A DNA stretch of 64,000 bases, from contig OV277863.1 of assembly GCA_922989275.2 (NCBI GenBank), forward strand, positions 49,520,999 through 49,584,998, read 5' to 3'. A model generated the notes under the pieces. That model searched no databases. It saw nothing but the letters and a program-made list of their open reading frames with translations, and was not told where the DNA came from. The translations under genes and the position numbers were made by a program. This stretch comes from Gari tellinella (taxonomy: Eukaryota; Mollusca; Bivalvia; Cardiida; Psammobiidae). Of this stretch, positions 54,186 to 64,000 are shown one piece after another. Within the stretch, counting starts at the first letter, position 1. Each line of letters opens with the position of its first letter.

Positions 54186-55920
54186 AACCTTTCGCATGTT
54201 AATCAAGACATCACTAGATATAGCCAACAGTTTGACCACGTGTCTGATCAGGATCCAAACTGTTTGACCATCGTGTTAAAGTTTTCAAAGCTGAAATTGT
54301 TTTAAAATTGCTTTATAAAAAATAATTCTAGACAATATAAAAAAGCAAATGATTTTGAAGCATGCAGACAGTTATTCACGGACACAAATCCGCTTGATTA
54401 ACACTGTCATGGTCAAATGTAAAGTGAGGGTTTTACCCCATTCATTCATCGCCATATTTTCTGCTTCAATATTTTTGTCTGCATTATCGTTTCAGAGTTA
54501 GATTTAAGGCAGTATGAGTGACAAAATATCGATGCAAGTGTCAAACAGTTTGGGTCCTGGCCAGACACCGCGTTACGCAGCCCTTGGTCAGGATAAAAAT
54601 GTTTGTAAATGCGCATTTTTGCGTCATTGACAGCGAAAGGGTTACATGTAGAACTTATCATCTGCATAACTTTATCCCTTTCATGGTCAAACTATTCGGG
54701 AGATTTGTACCCCTTCATCGGTTCATTGTCGTCTGCTTCAGTATTGTTGTCTTCAAAGTTAGACTTTAAGGTTGTACATGTATGACTTAATACATATCGA
54801 TAAGAGTGTCAAACAGTTTGGGTCCTGATCAGACGCCGCGTATAGCTGCCTCTGATCAAGACCCGTTTTATGGCTTCATTGAGAGTGAAAGGGTTAAGAA
54901 AAATAGATATTTGCTACACAGACTAAATCGCTAACATGAGTGCCAAACAGTTTGGATCCCGATCAAGTACTAACATTTGTATCCTTATTAGACTACGTAT
55001 AAACTTTCTCTGGTAAGGATCCAAATTGTTTGCAGCTAAAAACGCGCTAGGTTCTGGCTTCGATAGGGTTGATGTTTTCTCAATTCATTCAACAGGTGGT
55101 TAGTTAAACGCATTTGCCAAACTATTGTTACGGTGAACAGAATTGCATGAGTGTTTCCAATATATTCTGGTTGTTTACATAACCCTTTTTCCGTACCGTA
55201 GTGAGTATGGTGATTGACGCCTAGTTACTCACTACCTCCAACCAGTTAACTTTTCTCTAGTAAATATCGTCTATTTATGCTTTCTTGCTATCCGTGTAGA
55301 CCCATATGATCAGCAAACTCATAGGGGAGCTGTTTTATTAACCCTTTCACTACCAAATATGTCGTGAGATTTTTTTTACTCCTTCACCGTTTCATTGTCG
55401 TTTGCTTCAATTTTATTGTCTGTAATGTCGTTTCAAAGTTAAAACATAAGGCAGTATGATTGAAGAAGTTTCAAAACGAGTGTCAAACAGTTTGGACCTT
55501 GATCAGATGCCGTGTCTGCTTTACATTAATATATATTTAAGCAGTCGCCTGCCTTTAACGAAAATGTATGTCAGTTTTGCATTGATGTGTGTATAGGAAA
55601 AGGAAGATTCAGGACAACTGTAATGCAGAGGGCTCTTAAAGCTTTCGGAATGTTTTCCGAATATGAATGGTAACCCTTTAATGATAAAAAAAAATTCAGG
55701 AGAGTTTTACCCTTTCATCGCTTTATTGTCGTCTGCATCATTATTGTTGTCTGCAAGACACGTTTCAAAGTTAGTTTTAAGGGTGTAAGACTTAATAATA
55801 TCGATTAAAGTGTCAAATTGTTTAAGTCCTGATCAGACGGCGCGTTACGCAGCGTCCGGTCACGACCCAAACTATTTATAAACGCGCTTTCATCAATGAT
55901 AGTGAAAGCGCTAATCGATT
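54186..55920. repeat. Cluster of degenerate family H elements
   Basis: At least six hairpins or half-hairpins, with cores at about 54225, 54540, 54806, 54935, 55490 and 55825. Each follows the phrase GAGTGTCAAACAGTTTGG. Intervening phrases such as TTCATTGTCGTCTGCTTCA and AGTATGA.TGA are repeated, so this is a local expansion of one TTAA-type family. Confidence 0.65.
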
Positions 55921-56063
55921 TGTCACATGAAGTTGAAATATAGCAAAATAATATAGGCAAACAGGAGTGCAGAATTCTCATTGACTATCTTTCTGCATTA
56001 CTTTTTTCTTTTATAGACTATTTATGTATCTTTTTGTAAGCAGTCATCCATCTAAAAGGTAGG

Positions 56064-56311
56064 TACAGTGGAGAATCTGTTATTCTTTCCCAATAAACGC
56101 GTTTACGCTAAAACTATTATTTGCAGTGCAAACAGTTTGGAGCCAGATCAGACGCCGGGTAACCCGGCGTCTGATCAGGCTCCAAACTGTTTGCCACAAA
56201 TATAAACAAGAATTATCAGAATTGTCCAAAAGTTGTTCTTTTCTACGTTTTAGTGCTTTGCGTTTGCGAACGTTTGCGTTTATTGGGAAAGAATAACAGA
56301 TTCTCCACTGT
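56064..56311. mobile_element. Family A element, complete
   Basis: Both ends carry the TTATTGGGAAAGAATAACAG form instead of one end with GTTTAAACGGG, which suggests end conversion. Confidence 0.88.
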
Positions 56312-56403
56312 ATCAAACACCAATGTTTATGAGCAAGCTGAAATACATATTTTTTGGATCGATAATTATTTTTTCGCTTTTTCAAAAGTTTCATTAAAGG
56401 AGT

Positions 56404-56515
56404 TACCTTAAAGATAACGTCTTCCTCCACCTGTAATTAGCTGGACGTCGCGATATGACTGAAATACTGTTGAAAGCGACGTAAACTCAAAACAAAACAA
56501 ACAAACAAACTTAAA
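56404..56515 (+). mobile_element. SINE tail fragment
   Basis: CTTCCTCCACCTGTAATTAG, CTGGACGTCGCGATATGACT and GAAAGCGACGTAAACTC, then an AAACAAAC tail. Confidence 0.65.
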
Positions 56516-56888
56516 GATAACACCTGTGTATACGATTGTTATATAATTTCGGTATATAAGTGGCTAGGTGATATTCCTTATGTTATATGTCATCTTGGGC
56601 TTTCTTAATCATATTTAGAATCAATTGTCCCCTTGCCACGTGGGTGGGTGGTATTATATTTATCGCGTTAACCGACGATCTAACATTGTAACAAATCATT
56701 ACATATTTAGACTAACCTAATATACAAGATTGTCTTCGCACATATCTCATTACCTACCCTCCTCCTTTGAACAACAGAGATCAACCAATGAGCTGATGGC
56801 AAACAGTTTTGATATAGATCAAGAGCTTCGTTATATAACATTTGAGTAGGATTCGTATTGACAAAATCAGCATCTAAACAGAAAACAA

Positions 56889-57130
56889 TTTACCCCATTT
56901 ATGCCTAGACATTGCGATGGACTTTCCTCACGTGCTTGCTGGAAGATTTCGTTACAGATATACAAGGGTGGTCTAATGACACTGTAGTGTCTGTCCATAC
57001 AGTAGATTATTTCTTACGAAATCACAAACAGAGTAGATCCTGATGAGACGCCGCGTTACGCGGCGTCTCATCATGATCTACTCTGTTTGCTAATGTCTAT
57101 TTTTGTGGACAATAGGCTCAAATGGGTTAA
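56889..57130. mobile_element. Family I element
   Basis: Left TTTACCCCATTTATGCC, right GGCTCAAATGGGTTAA, and hairpin ACAGAGTAGATCCTGATGAG around GACGCCGCGTTACGCGGCGT. Confidence 0.7.
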
Positions 57131-57797
57131 TGGAGTTTTGGCAGATATGAAGCAGACGGTAGAGGAAATCCAAGACAAGGAACATCGCTATTACGATTGC
57201 GGAAGCAAAGCTAATGCAGACCGATATATTTATAAACAAATTTCCGTTATTACGACCACTTGTATGAAATTGTATTACAATGTAGTATTTGATCAAGAAA
57301 AATGGCTGCCTTAAGTATGACGAAAGTAAAGCAAAAATCTCCTACGCGAGCTTTCCTCTTCATTGGCATCATGGTATAAGCAGCCTAAGTATTAAACACC
57401 GAAAAGAAACGTTCCTTTGAGACCATAATTTCAGGAGACAAAAGGGGTTATAGTATAAAAGTCGGCAGTCTGTATTTTGTCAATATTTGTTGCCACACGA
57501 AAAATATCAAAACCCCATGCGCTGTCCTCTTCATTAAGTAGCAGCTATCCGACATTTCCCACATGGCCTTTGTTCCTGTTTCTGTTGGAAGAAGGTTGCT
57601 GTTCAAACCTGGCGTTATTCGGTGCACGATGGGCCGACGTTTGTTTTCCCAATAAACGTGGTAGTGTTAGAACAATTGAGCCGTGTCATGACAAAACCTG
57701 CCTTATTGCATTGCAAAGACGCAGCGGCAGATCTTGGTCTACATTGTATGGTATTTGCCAGTGTAGACCAAAACTCAGATACAGAGCCTGGAATGAC
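57131..57797. other. Unassigned
   Basis: A 75-codon frame ending at 57314 has plausible codon content (MKQTVEEIQDKEHRYYD) but starts inside the preceding transposon and has no good splice borders. Nothing else is recognised. Confidence 0.35.
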
Positions 57798-58047
57798 TAC
57801 AGTGGAGAATGTGTTATTCTTTCCCAATAAACGCGTTTACGCTAAAACTATTATTTGCAGTGCAAACAGTTTGGAGCCAGATCAGACGCCGGGTAACCCG
57901 GCGTCTGATCAGGCTCCAAACTGTTTGCCACCAAGATAAGCATGAACTATCAGAATTGTCCAAAAGTTGTTCTTTTCTACGTTTTAGCGCTTTGCGTTTG
58001 CGTACGTTTGCGTTTAAACGGGAAAGAATAACAGATTCTCCACTGTA
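57798..58047. mobile_element. Family A element, complete
   Basis: AATGTGTTATTC subtype. Almost identical to the copy at 59065, including the AAGATAAGCATGAACTATC phrase. Confidence 0.92.
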
Positions 58048-58343
58048 CGGTGCTTGGTCTGTGCAATGGTGCAGTGCAATAAGGCAGAATTTGCTATTAT
58101 GGTATGGCTCAATTGTTTTACTGCAAACAGTTTGGAGTCAGCTCAGACATCGAACAGGCTCCAAAGTTTGTGTCACTCAGTTGTTAACTCGGTACAGTAT
58201 ATACAGGTCGGAGGTCAAATCAAAATTTGATAGCAAGAGTAGCCCAAATTGAAGTGTTGGCGACTCAATAAATATAGCAGTTGACAAGAACTTATTAACT
58301 GCAAACAAACTTTCATACGAATAGATTTCATTGTCAATTACAA

Positions 58344-58594
58344 TTAACTCATTGAGCCCTAGTGACGCATATATGCGTCCTTTACCAAATGTGTACATGT
58401 GAAGAGTACACTTGTCCTATGAAAACAGTGAAGTCCCTGATCAGAGGGTTCCTGCAGGAGCCCTCTGATCAGGGACTTCACTGTTTGTCATTTTGCAATT
58501 TATTACAATAAACGATCCTAAATAGACTAAAATGGACCAGCCCTTATTGCACACTGGAATTGTCCATCGGAAGTTTCAGGGGATAATGAGTTAA
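58344..58594. mobile_element. TTAA element, subtype of family I
   Basis: Ends TTAACTCATTGAGCCC and GGGATAATGAGTTAA. Perfect hairpin AAACAGTGAAGTCCCTGATC around AGAGGGTTCCTGCAGGAGCC. Confidence 0.7.
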
Positions 58595-59064
58595 GATCTG
58601 CAATAAAAAGGAATCACTGGAACCCTTCTATTGCCATAGGCAGATAAAGACAACTTTGCAAACAGTTTGGATCCAGATCAAACAATGCGTCTTACATCAA
58701 TATTTCTTCAGTCAAAATGGACTTAAACTTACAGACGACAATGTTTAGTAAATTTAATTTTGTCTGCGAAAAATCTTTGGTTCGAGGGTTAGATATTGCG
58801 TTGACAGGGATAAACGAAATTGTGATAGGCAACTTTGATTTATCGTATTTATCATGAACGTCATTTATGAGCTATGCCCGTATTATGCAAAAACTGTATC
58901 CCGGATCAGAACTTTCTAGTCAGAATTTGTCATTTGCAATACATTGTTCAAATCAGCCCTTAGTATAATACTACTGGGCTAAACACAAATGGAAAGAGGA
59001 TTTGTCATTAAAAGTTGCGGGGTGAGTGAATTAATAAACGAAAACTATTCGGTTGGTGTCGTAT
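58595..59064. other. Unassigned, decayed H hairpin
   Basis: A half-hairpin at about 58655 (CAAACAGTTTGGATCCAGAT). No exon recognised. Confidence 0.4.
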
Positions 59065-59314
59065 TACAGTGGAGAATGTGTTATTCTTTCCCAATAAACG
59101 CGTTTACGCTAAAACTATTATTTGCAGTGCAAACAGTTTGGAGCCAGATCAGACGCCGGGTAACCCGGCGTCTGATCAGGCTCCAAACTGTTTGCCACCA
59201 AGATAAGCATGAACTATCAGAATTGTCCAAAAGTTGTTCTTTTCTACGTTTTAGCGCTTTGCGTTTGGGTACGTTTGCGTTTAAACGGGAAAGAATAACA
59301 GATTCTCCACTGTA
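59065..59314. mobile_element. Family A element, complete
   Basis: Close sister of the copy at 57798, different flanks, so a separate insertion from the same source. Confidence 0.92.
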
Positions 59315-59339
59315 CATGTATCTTATTTGTGCCTATCGT

Positions 59340-59547
59340 CCTATAGAACGGAAATATGCAAACAGTGTAGACTCTAATATGACGCCGCATCATGCGGCGT
59401 CTGATCAGAGTCTACACAGTTTAATGATAGGAATTTCAAACAAAACGAAAAAGAAAATTTAGATCAACCATCCCTTACATCAAAAATGGACTTATCCAAT
59501 ACATAAACATGGACGAATCTACTGAGCATACATTGTAAATGAGTTAT
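59340..59547. mobile_element. Family I element, left end eroded
   Basis: Hairpin AACAGTGTAGACTCTAATAT with GACGCCGCATCATGCGGCGT; right side ATTGTAAATGAGTTA. Confidence 0.6.
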
Positions 59548-60260
59548 ACCAACATTCGCTATCCTAACATTCAGTGTTTTCTCTACAATCACTAGTTAGT
59601 TAGAATTCGGTACAATAGACGACTGAAATCTACTTTGTAAATACCTTTGCTCCAGATCAGACATCATGTACATGTAACAAGGCGTCGGATCAGGATCCAA
59701 ACTTTTCAAACTTGTATTGATAGTTTCTTTAGACATACTGACTCACATATATGTTTGAAACTAATATGCAGATAACGTGTTTAAAGGAAACGATACTTTT
59801 CCGGTAAATGTTTTAAAAGAAAACAGTAAAATTTTGCAAAGAAATGTTAACTTGTCAATTATTATGCCACTTCAGGTTTTCCCTTTAACTGCGATTCTGT
59901 CGAATACAATTTCTCTGAGGTATCATCTATACCATTTTTCAACCATAAGGAACCTCGGCAGGACGCCGGGTAATTCAGAGTTTCGTCAGGAGCCAGACTA
60001 CTTGTTAACTTCTAATAAATTCGTGCTAGGGTATGATGAGGTTTATCAAAATAAATTTTCAGCACTCAAAACTGTTTTGAATATTTCAAATTGCTCGAAT
60101 CATTCTCAGAGTGTTTCATGGTGCACCACTTCAACGTGAACCTGATAACCGATAGTTTATGATAAAACGGTGCAAGAAGAAATAATTCGTTTCTATCTAT
60201 ACGCCTCTAATCGTACATGTAATGCAATCAAATGTAAAAGCAAACAACATTTTGAACTGT
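59548..60260. other. Unassigned
   Basis: The 120-codon ORF ending at 60139 overlaps a decayed hairpin (GGACGCCGGGTAATTCAGAG) and shows no recognisable domain. Confidence 0.4.
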
Positions 60261-60510
60261 TACAGTTGTGAAAACGTTATTATTTCCCAATAAACGCGTT
60301 TACGCTAAAACTATAATTTCTATTGCAAACAGTTTAGCGCCAGATCAGACGCCGGACAACCCGGCGTCTGATCAGGCTCCAAACTGATTGCCACCTGTAA
60401 AACTGAATTATCAGAATTGTATAAAAGGTTGTACTTTTCTACATTTTAGTGTATTGTGTTTGCGTTGCGTTTGCGTTTAAACGGGAAAGAATAACGTATT
60501 CTCCACTTGA
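60261..60510. mobile_element. Family A element, complete
   Basis: Ends CAGTTGTGAAAACGTTATTA and ACGTATTCTCCACTT. Hairpin with loop change GACGCCGGACAACCCGG. Confidence 0.85.
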
Positions 60511-60557
60511 ATTACTTTTAACCATTCCGCCGCCATAGCCAGCTAAAGTTGACTTTG

Positions 60558-60622
60558 CAAACAGTTTGAATCTAGATCAGACGCCGCGTATTGAGGCGAC
60601 TGATCTGGATTCAATCTTTTAA
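60558..60622. repeat. H-type hairpin
   Basis: GCAAACAGTTTGAATCTAGA with TGATCTGGATTCAATC, core GACGCCGCGTATTGAGGCGA. Confidence 0.6.
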
Positions 60623-60643
60623 ACACTAATTTCAATACAAGTA

Positions 60644-60965
60644 TACAGTGGATAAGACATTATTCTTTCCCAATAAACGTGTTTACGTTAACACTATTAT
60701 TTCCTATGCAAACAGTTTTTGCGATCGACTTCGGTTATTTGATTTGATTTATTACAATTGTACGTCGCTTTCAACAGTATTTCACTCAGCTAATGTTGAG
60801 GAAGAACCCAGAAGTCCTTTATGCACTGTTACAGGAACAAATCGGCAACTGGGTAGAATCACTAACCTTCCGAAAGTCAGCTTGAAGGCTTTCCAAAATG
60901 AAAAATCTGAACGACTTTGGTAATTGAACTGCAGATATATTTGTTGAGAAATAATAACGTTTTCC
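60644..60965. mobile_element. Family A element containing a reversed SINE
   Basis: Left end CAGTGGATAAGACATTATTC stops within the hairpin arm (AACAGTTTTT). It is followed by a minus-strand SINE body (CGTCGCTTTCAACAGTATTT, AACCCAGAAGTCCTTTATGC). A fragment of an A right end, GAAATAATAACGTTTTCC, closes it. Confidence 0.6.
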
Positions 60966-61190
60966 TTAACCCTTTTACCCCGACAGATACGCATTTTTAC
61001 GCCTTTGAATTGTATCCTTCATTGAAAAAGTTCCGATTTATACATGCCCTCGTGAATATGTATAATAAGAAATGTCGTCTATATGTTAGCAGATGGTAGA
61101 TTAAAGTACATTGAAGGTACGTTTAACCTGCTTTAAGTGGCCACCTGTCCTCGACACTAGAAAATGGGTTACTGAAGAGAAGGGATAATG
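60966..61190. mobile_element. Family B element, diverged
   Basis: TTAACCCTTTTACCCCG start; hairpin reduced to TTAAAGTACATTGAAGG with TTTAACCTGCTTTAA. Confidence 0.55.
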
Positions 61191-61255
61191 AAATTGTTAC
61201 GACTGTTTTTGTTTTGGTTTGTTTGGGATATATGATCCCATTAACAACAAGGTCA

Positions 61256-61505
61256 TACAGTGGAGAAACTGTTATTCTTTCCCAATAAACGCGTTTACGC
61301 TAAAACTATTATTTGCAGTGCAAACAGTTTGGAGCCAGATCAGACGCCGGGTAACCCGGCGTCTGATCAGGCTCCAAACTGTTTGCCACCAAGATAAACA
61401 TGAAATATCAGAATTGTCCAAAAGTTGCTCTTTTCTACTTTTTAGCGCTTTGCGTTTGCGTACGTTTGCGTTTAAACGGGAAATAACAACAGATTCTCCA
61501 CTGTA
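61256..61505. mobile_element. Family A element, complete
   Basis: AAACTGTTATTC left end, AACAGATTCTCC right end, perfect hairpin. Confidence 0.92.
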
Positions 61506-61544
61506 CCAGGTCGAAAACTCGGTTAAAACCTTTTACCGTTGAAT

Positions 61545-61740
61545 ACAGTGGAGAAACAAACCTTATTATTTCCCGTTTAAGCGAGTACAAAACGAAAACG
61601 CATTTATTAAAACGTAGAAAATTACAAGCTGTTGATAATTCTGATTATTTTTTTTAACCTGAGTGACAAACAGTTTGGAGCCAGAACAGACACCGGGTTA
61701 CCCTACGTCTAATCTGGCCCCGGAAATAATAATTTAAGGG
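61545..61740. mobile_element. Family A element, right end lost
   Basis: CAGTGGAGAAACAAACCTTA; hairpin core GACACCGGGTTACCCTACGT. Confidence 0.6.
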
Positions 61741-62329
61741 GTGTCTTATGGTTCATTTTTATAACTGTGCGCATAGGATTTTTTTTATTCAGTACAGGAA
61801 TTAACCAAAGAAGTAAAAATGCGTGTGTTTGGAGTACTGGGTTAAACGGTAGAGAATAACATTTTTGCTGACGTTTTGATATTGCCAGATAAGAGTTATG
61901 TAAACCATAAGATAGATTAAAATTTGTTTCATACAGAGAATCCTTAAATCCTACTTGTTTAGTATTGTTTGGACAGAAAACTTGAAACTCTTATCTTTGA
62001 GAGAATATTAAGTTTATCATAATACTTAAAAAGACCAAAGCTGTCATTCCTAAAAAATGATGATTTAAGTTAATCTGCAAATTTTTATTTTAAACAAACA
62101 TCATTGCGATTGTTTGCTGAAATTTCCCATTTCGTATGGTGGCAATTAGTAATAGGCGTATTTTAAATCTTTTGTAGGTGACCCCATTTTCCTATTGTCA
62201 ACCAGCCTCTAGATTATTAAATCCTGTTTATCATTTCGATCTAATAAAAGCTAAATAGAAACAGCTGCTATTTTAGAAAACAATATACAATTTAGTATTT
62301 TCCCTTATGTCTTGATTGTAGCATCGAAT
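61741..62329. other. Mostly unassigned
   Basis: The first 100 bp are the right half of a decayed family B element ending TACTGGGTTAA (to about 61844). The rest is featureless AT-rich sequence. Confidence 0.4.
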
Positions 62330-62550
62330 ACAGATGATTGCTTAAAGCAGACTGAACGTAAAGAATAATGCTCATTTTCAGTAGTCTGCTTTACATGTAC
62401 ATGTACCCTCAGCCTGCTTTAAGATAACATCGGCTAGAATATGTGTACTATTTCAAAGGTTGCATTTTCGTGACTGTATAATATGGAACTATTTTCTACA
62501 GTGAAGGAATAAACTAAGGCGTAAAACGCATATCTGGAGTCATGGATTAA
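62330..62550. mobile_element. Family B element, left end eroded
   Basis: Hairpin CTTAAAGCAGACTGAACG with CCTCAGCCTGCTTTAAG; right part GTCATGGATTAA. Confidence 0.55.
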
Positions 62551-62657
62551 GGAATGACAATATATATATATAAAGACCTTTAATCCTGCACTGTCGCTAG
62601 AGTATTACCTACAAATGCTCGGTAGAATACGACCAGCATCCCCTGGAAGTCACATTC

Positions 62658-62860
62658 CATTAACCCTTTGTCTACCGATCAGCGGATCGCAACTTGACTA
62701 GTATTGCGAACAGTTTAAATCCATATCAGACGTCTGATCTTGATCCAAAGTGTTTGACACTCGTCGTAAAGGTTCTTCAATTAGAATGCAAAACTCTTGA
62801 TTTGACAAAGTGTTGAGGCAACAATTCCACAGACGACGCTGGAAAAAGATTAACCGGGCA
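62658..62860. mobile_element. Family H element, diverged
   Basis: Starts TTAACCCTTTGTCTACC; short hairpin CAGTTTAAATCCATATCAGA with GATCTTGATCCAAAGTG. Right end near GATTAACC. Confidence 0.55.
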
Positions 62861-62971
62861 TTTAAAGAACTAATTCTACTTATGTAATCTCATACACATA
62901 ACTTTGCAAAATGGCATATCATTAAGCAAGTTGTTTTATTGGCTTATATGACATACTGCCAATACTACATG

Positions 62972-63221
62972 TACAGTGGAGAATCTGTTATTCTTTCCCA
63001 ATAAACGCGTTTACGCTAAAACTATTATTTCCAATGCAAACATTTTGAAGCCAGATCAGACGCTGGGTAACCCGGCGTCTGATCAGGCTCCAAACTGTTT
63101 GCCACTCAGATAAAAATAGATACTGACAAATGTCAAAAAGTAGTTATTTTCTACATTTTAGTGCTTTGCGTTTGCGTACGTTTGCGTTTAAACGGGAAAG
63201 AATAACAGATTCTCCACTGTA
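62972..63221. mobile_element. Family A element, complete
   Basis: AATCTGTTATTC subtype; one hairpin arm altered (CATTTTGAAGCCAGATC). Confidence 0.9.
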
Positions 63222-64000
63222 TGTTAATTTAGTGATACCTATCGGAAAAAGAAGAATAATGTAGATCCAGATTTGACGCCGAATATTTCAATTTATGGGT
63301 TTTGGTATGACATTTCTTTTACATGAACAAACATTGAACTCAGTACATTTATACTGTCAATGAAAAATCTTCCAACTAGTGCAAGGGGGATTATTCAGTT
63401 TCAATGTGTTCAGCCATAGCTGGATTACTGTTTATGATAAAACTCGTGCACCTCTGAAACTTCAAATGCTAATTAAGTCCAGTTCAGTTTTGAATATTAA
63501 GTTGACTGTTCTAAATATGTTGCCAACTTACAGATATTGCAGAATCTGAACATAGGGCGTCTGTAGGAGCCTCCTAGTTTGGATATAAACACTTTGCTTG
63601 GAACAAGTGCATTGATAGGTACACTGTTTGTAAATGTCGCGTATACTCATCACGTTGGATTTATGGAGTATGCAAAGCCATAGTAAATGTTTGCCCAGCA
63701 GTTTTAAGAGGCATTCACTTTAAGTTGAAGTAGGTTTAAGTTGCATTTTGTCAATCCAATATGGAGTTATTTATGGATAAACAAAAGCACAACAACCATC
63801 TTAATCATGTAACTGCCATTGTCGACTTGAGTCGACTTTTTGCAAACAATTTAGATCCTGATCAGACGCCGTGTTATGCGGAGTCTGATTAGGATTCAAT
63901 CTGTTTTACACTTGTTTTTATCTACAGTCAGTCAGACTGTCAGAACATCAAAACATAAACCTTGCATAACATTGCAGAGGACAATTTAAGTAGACAGCGT
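63222..64000. other. Unassigned end of window, one H hairpin
   Basis: H-type hairpin at 63838-63912 (TTTAGATCCTGATCAGACGC with CTGATTAGGATTCAATCTG). No exon recognised. Confidence 0.45.

Noticed and set aside
57087..57314. 75-codon ORF with EEIQDKEHRYYD
   Set aside because: Starts inside a transposon and lacks splice borders; no domain.
1..64000. CRISPR-like arrays, because of many evenly sized palindromic repeats
   Set aside because: Repeats are dispersed transposons with target duplications, in a spliced eukaryotic sequence, without unique equal-length spacers.

Overview
The window is animal nuclear DNA: AT-rich and gene-poor, with small exons bounded by GT/AG splice sites, tRNA-derived SINEs, a LINE with a 2A peptide, and very dense short inverted-repeat transposons. 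Together with the innate-immune TIR genes, these repeats fit a bivalve mollusc best. No marker gene is present, so genus and species are not claimed. Most of the 64 kb is transposon relics; the recognisable host coding sequence lies in the left half.

Region 1 (about 0.9-12 kb, + strand) holds a spliced gene. Three exons (4551-4744, 8386-8510, 11452-11924) join in frame through phase-matched introns. They encode a death-effector-domain (DED)-like module followed by a C-terminal TIR domain. A TATA-containing promoter and a non-coding first exon are proposed near 0.9-1.06 kb; the exon carrying the start codon is not settled.

Region 2 (15-32 kb, + strand) holds a second TIR exon (29510-29983), a paralogue of the first but with a different intron phase. 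It is followed by three tandem partial copies, each made of the 3' two-thirds of the exon plus an attached TTAA transposon, with a period near 590 bp. Possible upstream exons lie at 15136-15215, 15735-15827 and 19993-20080 (mutually in phase), and at 21716-21808, 24540 and 25047-25074. Their link to the TIR exon is inferred from splice phases only. A nearly complete LINE (EEP endonuclease, reverse transcriptase, N-terminal 2A) occupies 15.8-19.9 kb; its long ORF has one in-frame stop.

Region 3 (32-64 kb) has no convincing multi-exon gene. It contains arrays of miniature elements, two minisatellites (periods about 150 and 161 bp), a truncated LINE 3' end, and a textbook CCAAT/GC-box/TATA promoter with a spliced-type first exon at 52.84-52.97 kb whose gene is unidentified.

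Repeat families, named here for cross-reference: A = TA-flanked, CAGTGGAGAA termini, about 250 bp, with a long central hairpin. B, H and I = TTAA-flanked, piggyBac-like termini. C = TA-flanked, ends in CTCCCT/AGGGAG, about 300 bp. D = TA-flanked, CAGTGGTAAATACG ends. E = internal region of a larger A-ended element. F and K = inverted-repeat elements. J and N = repeats seen twice. L = TA-flanked, CAGTAGAACC ends. M, O and P = single inverted-repeat elements. A hairpin core built on GATCAGACGCCG recurs in A, C, H and I although their termini and target duplications differ. It is the most striking unexplained pattern in the window.
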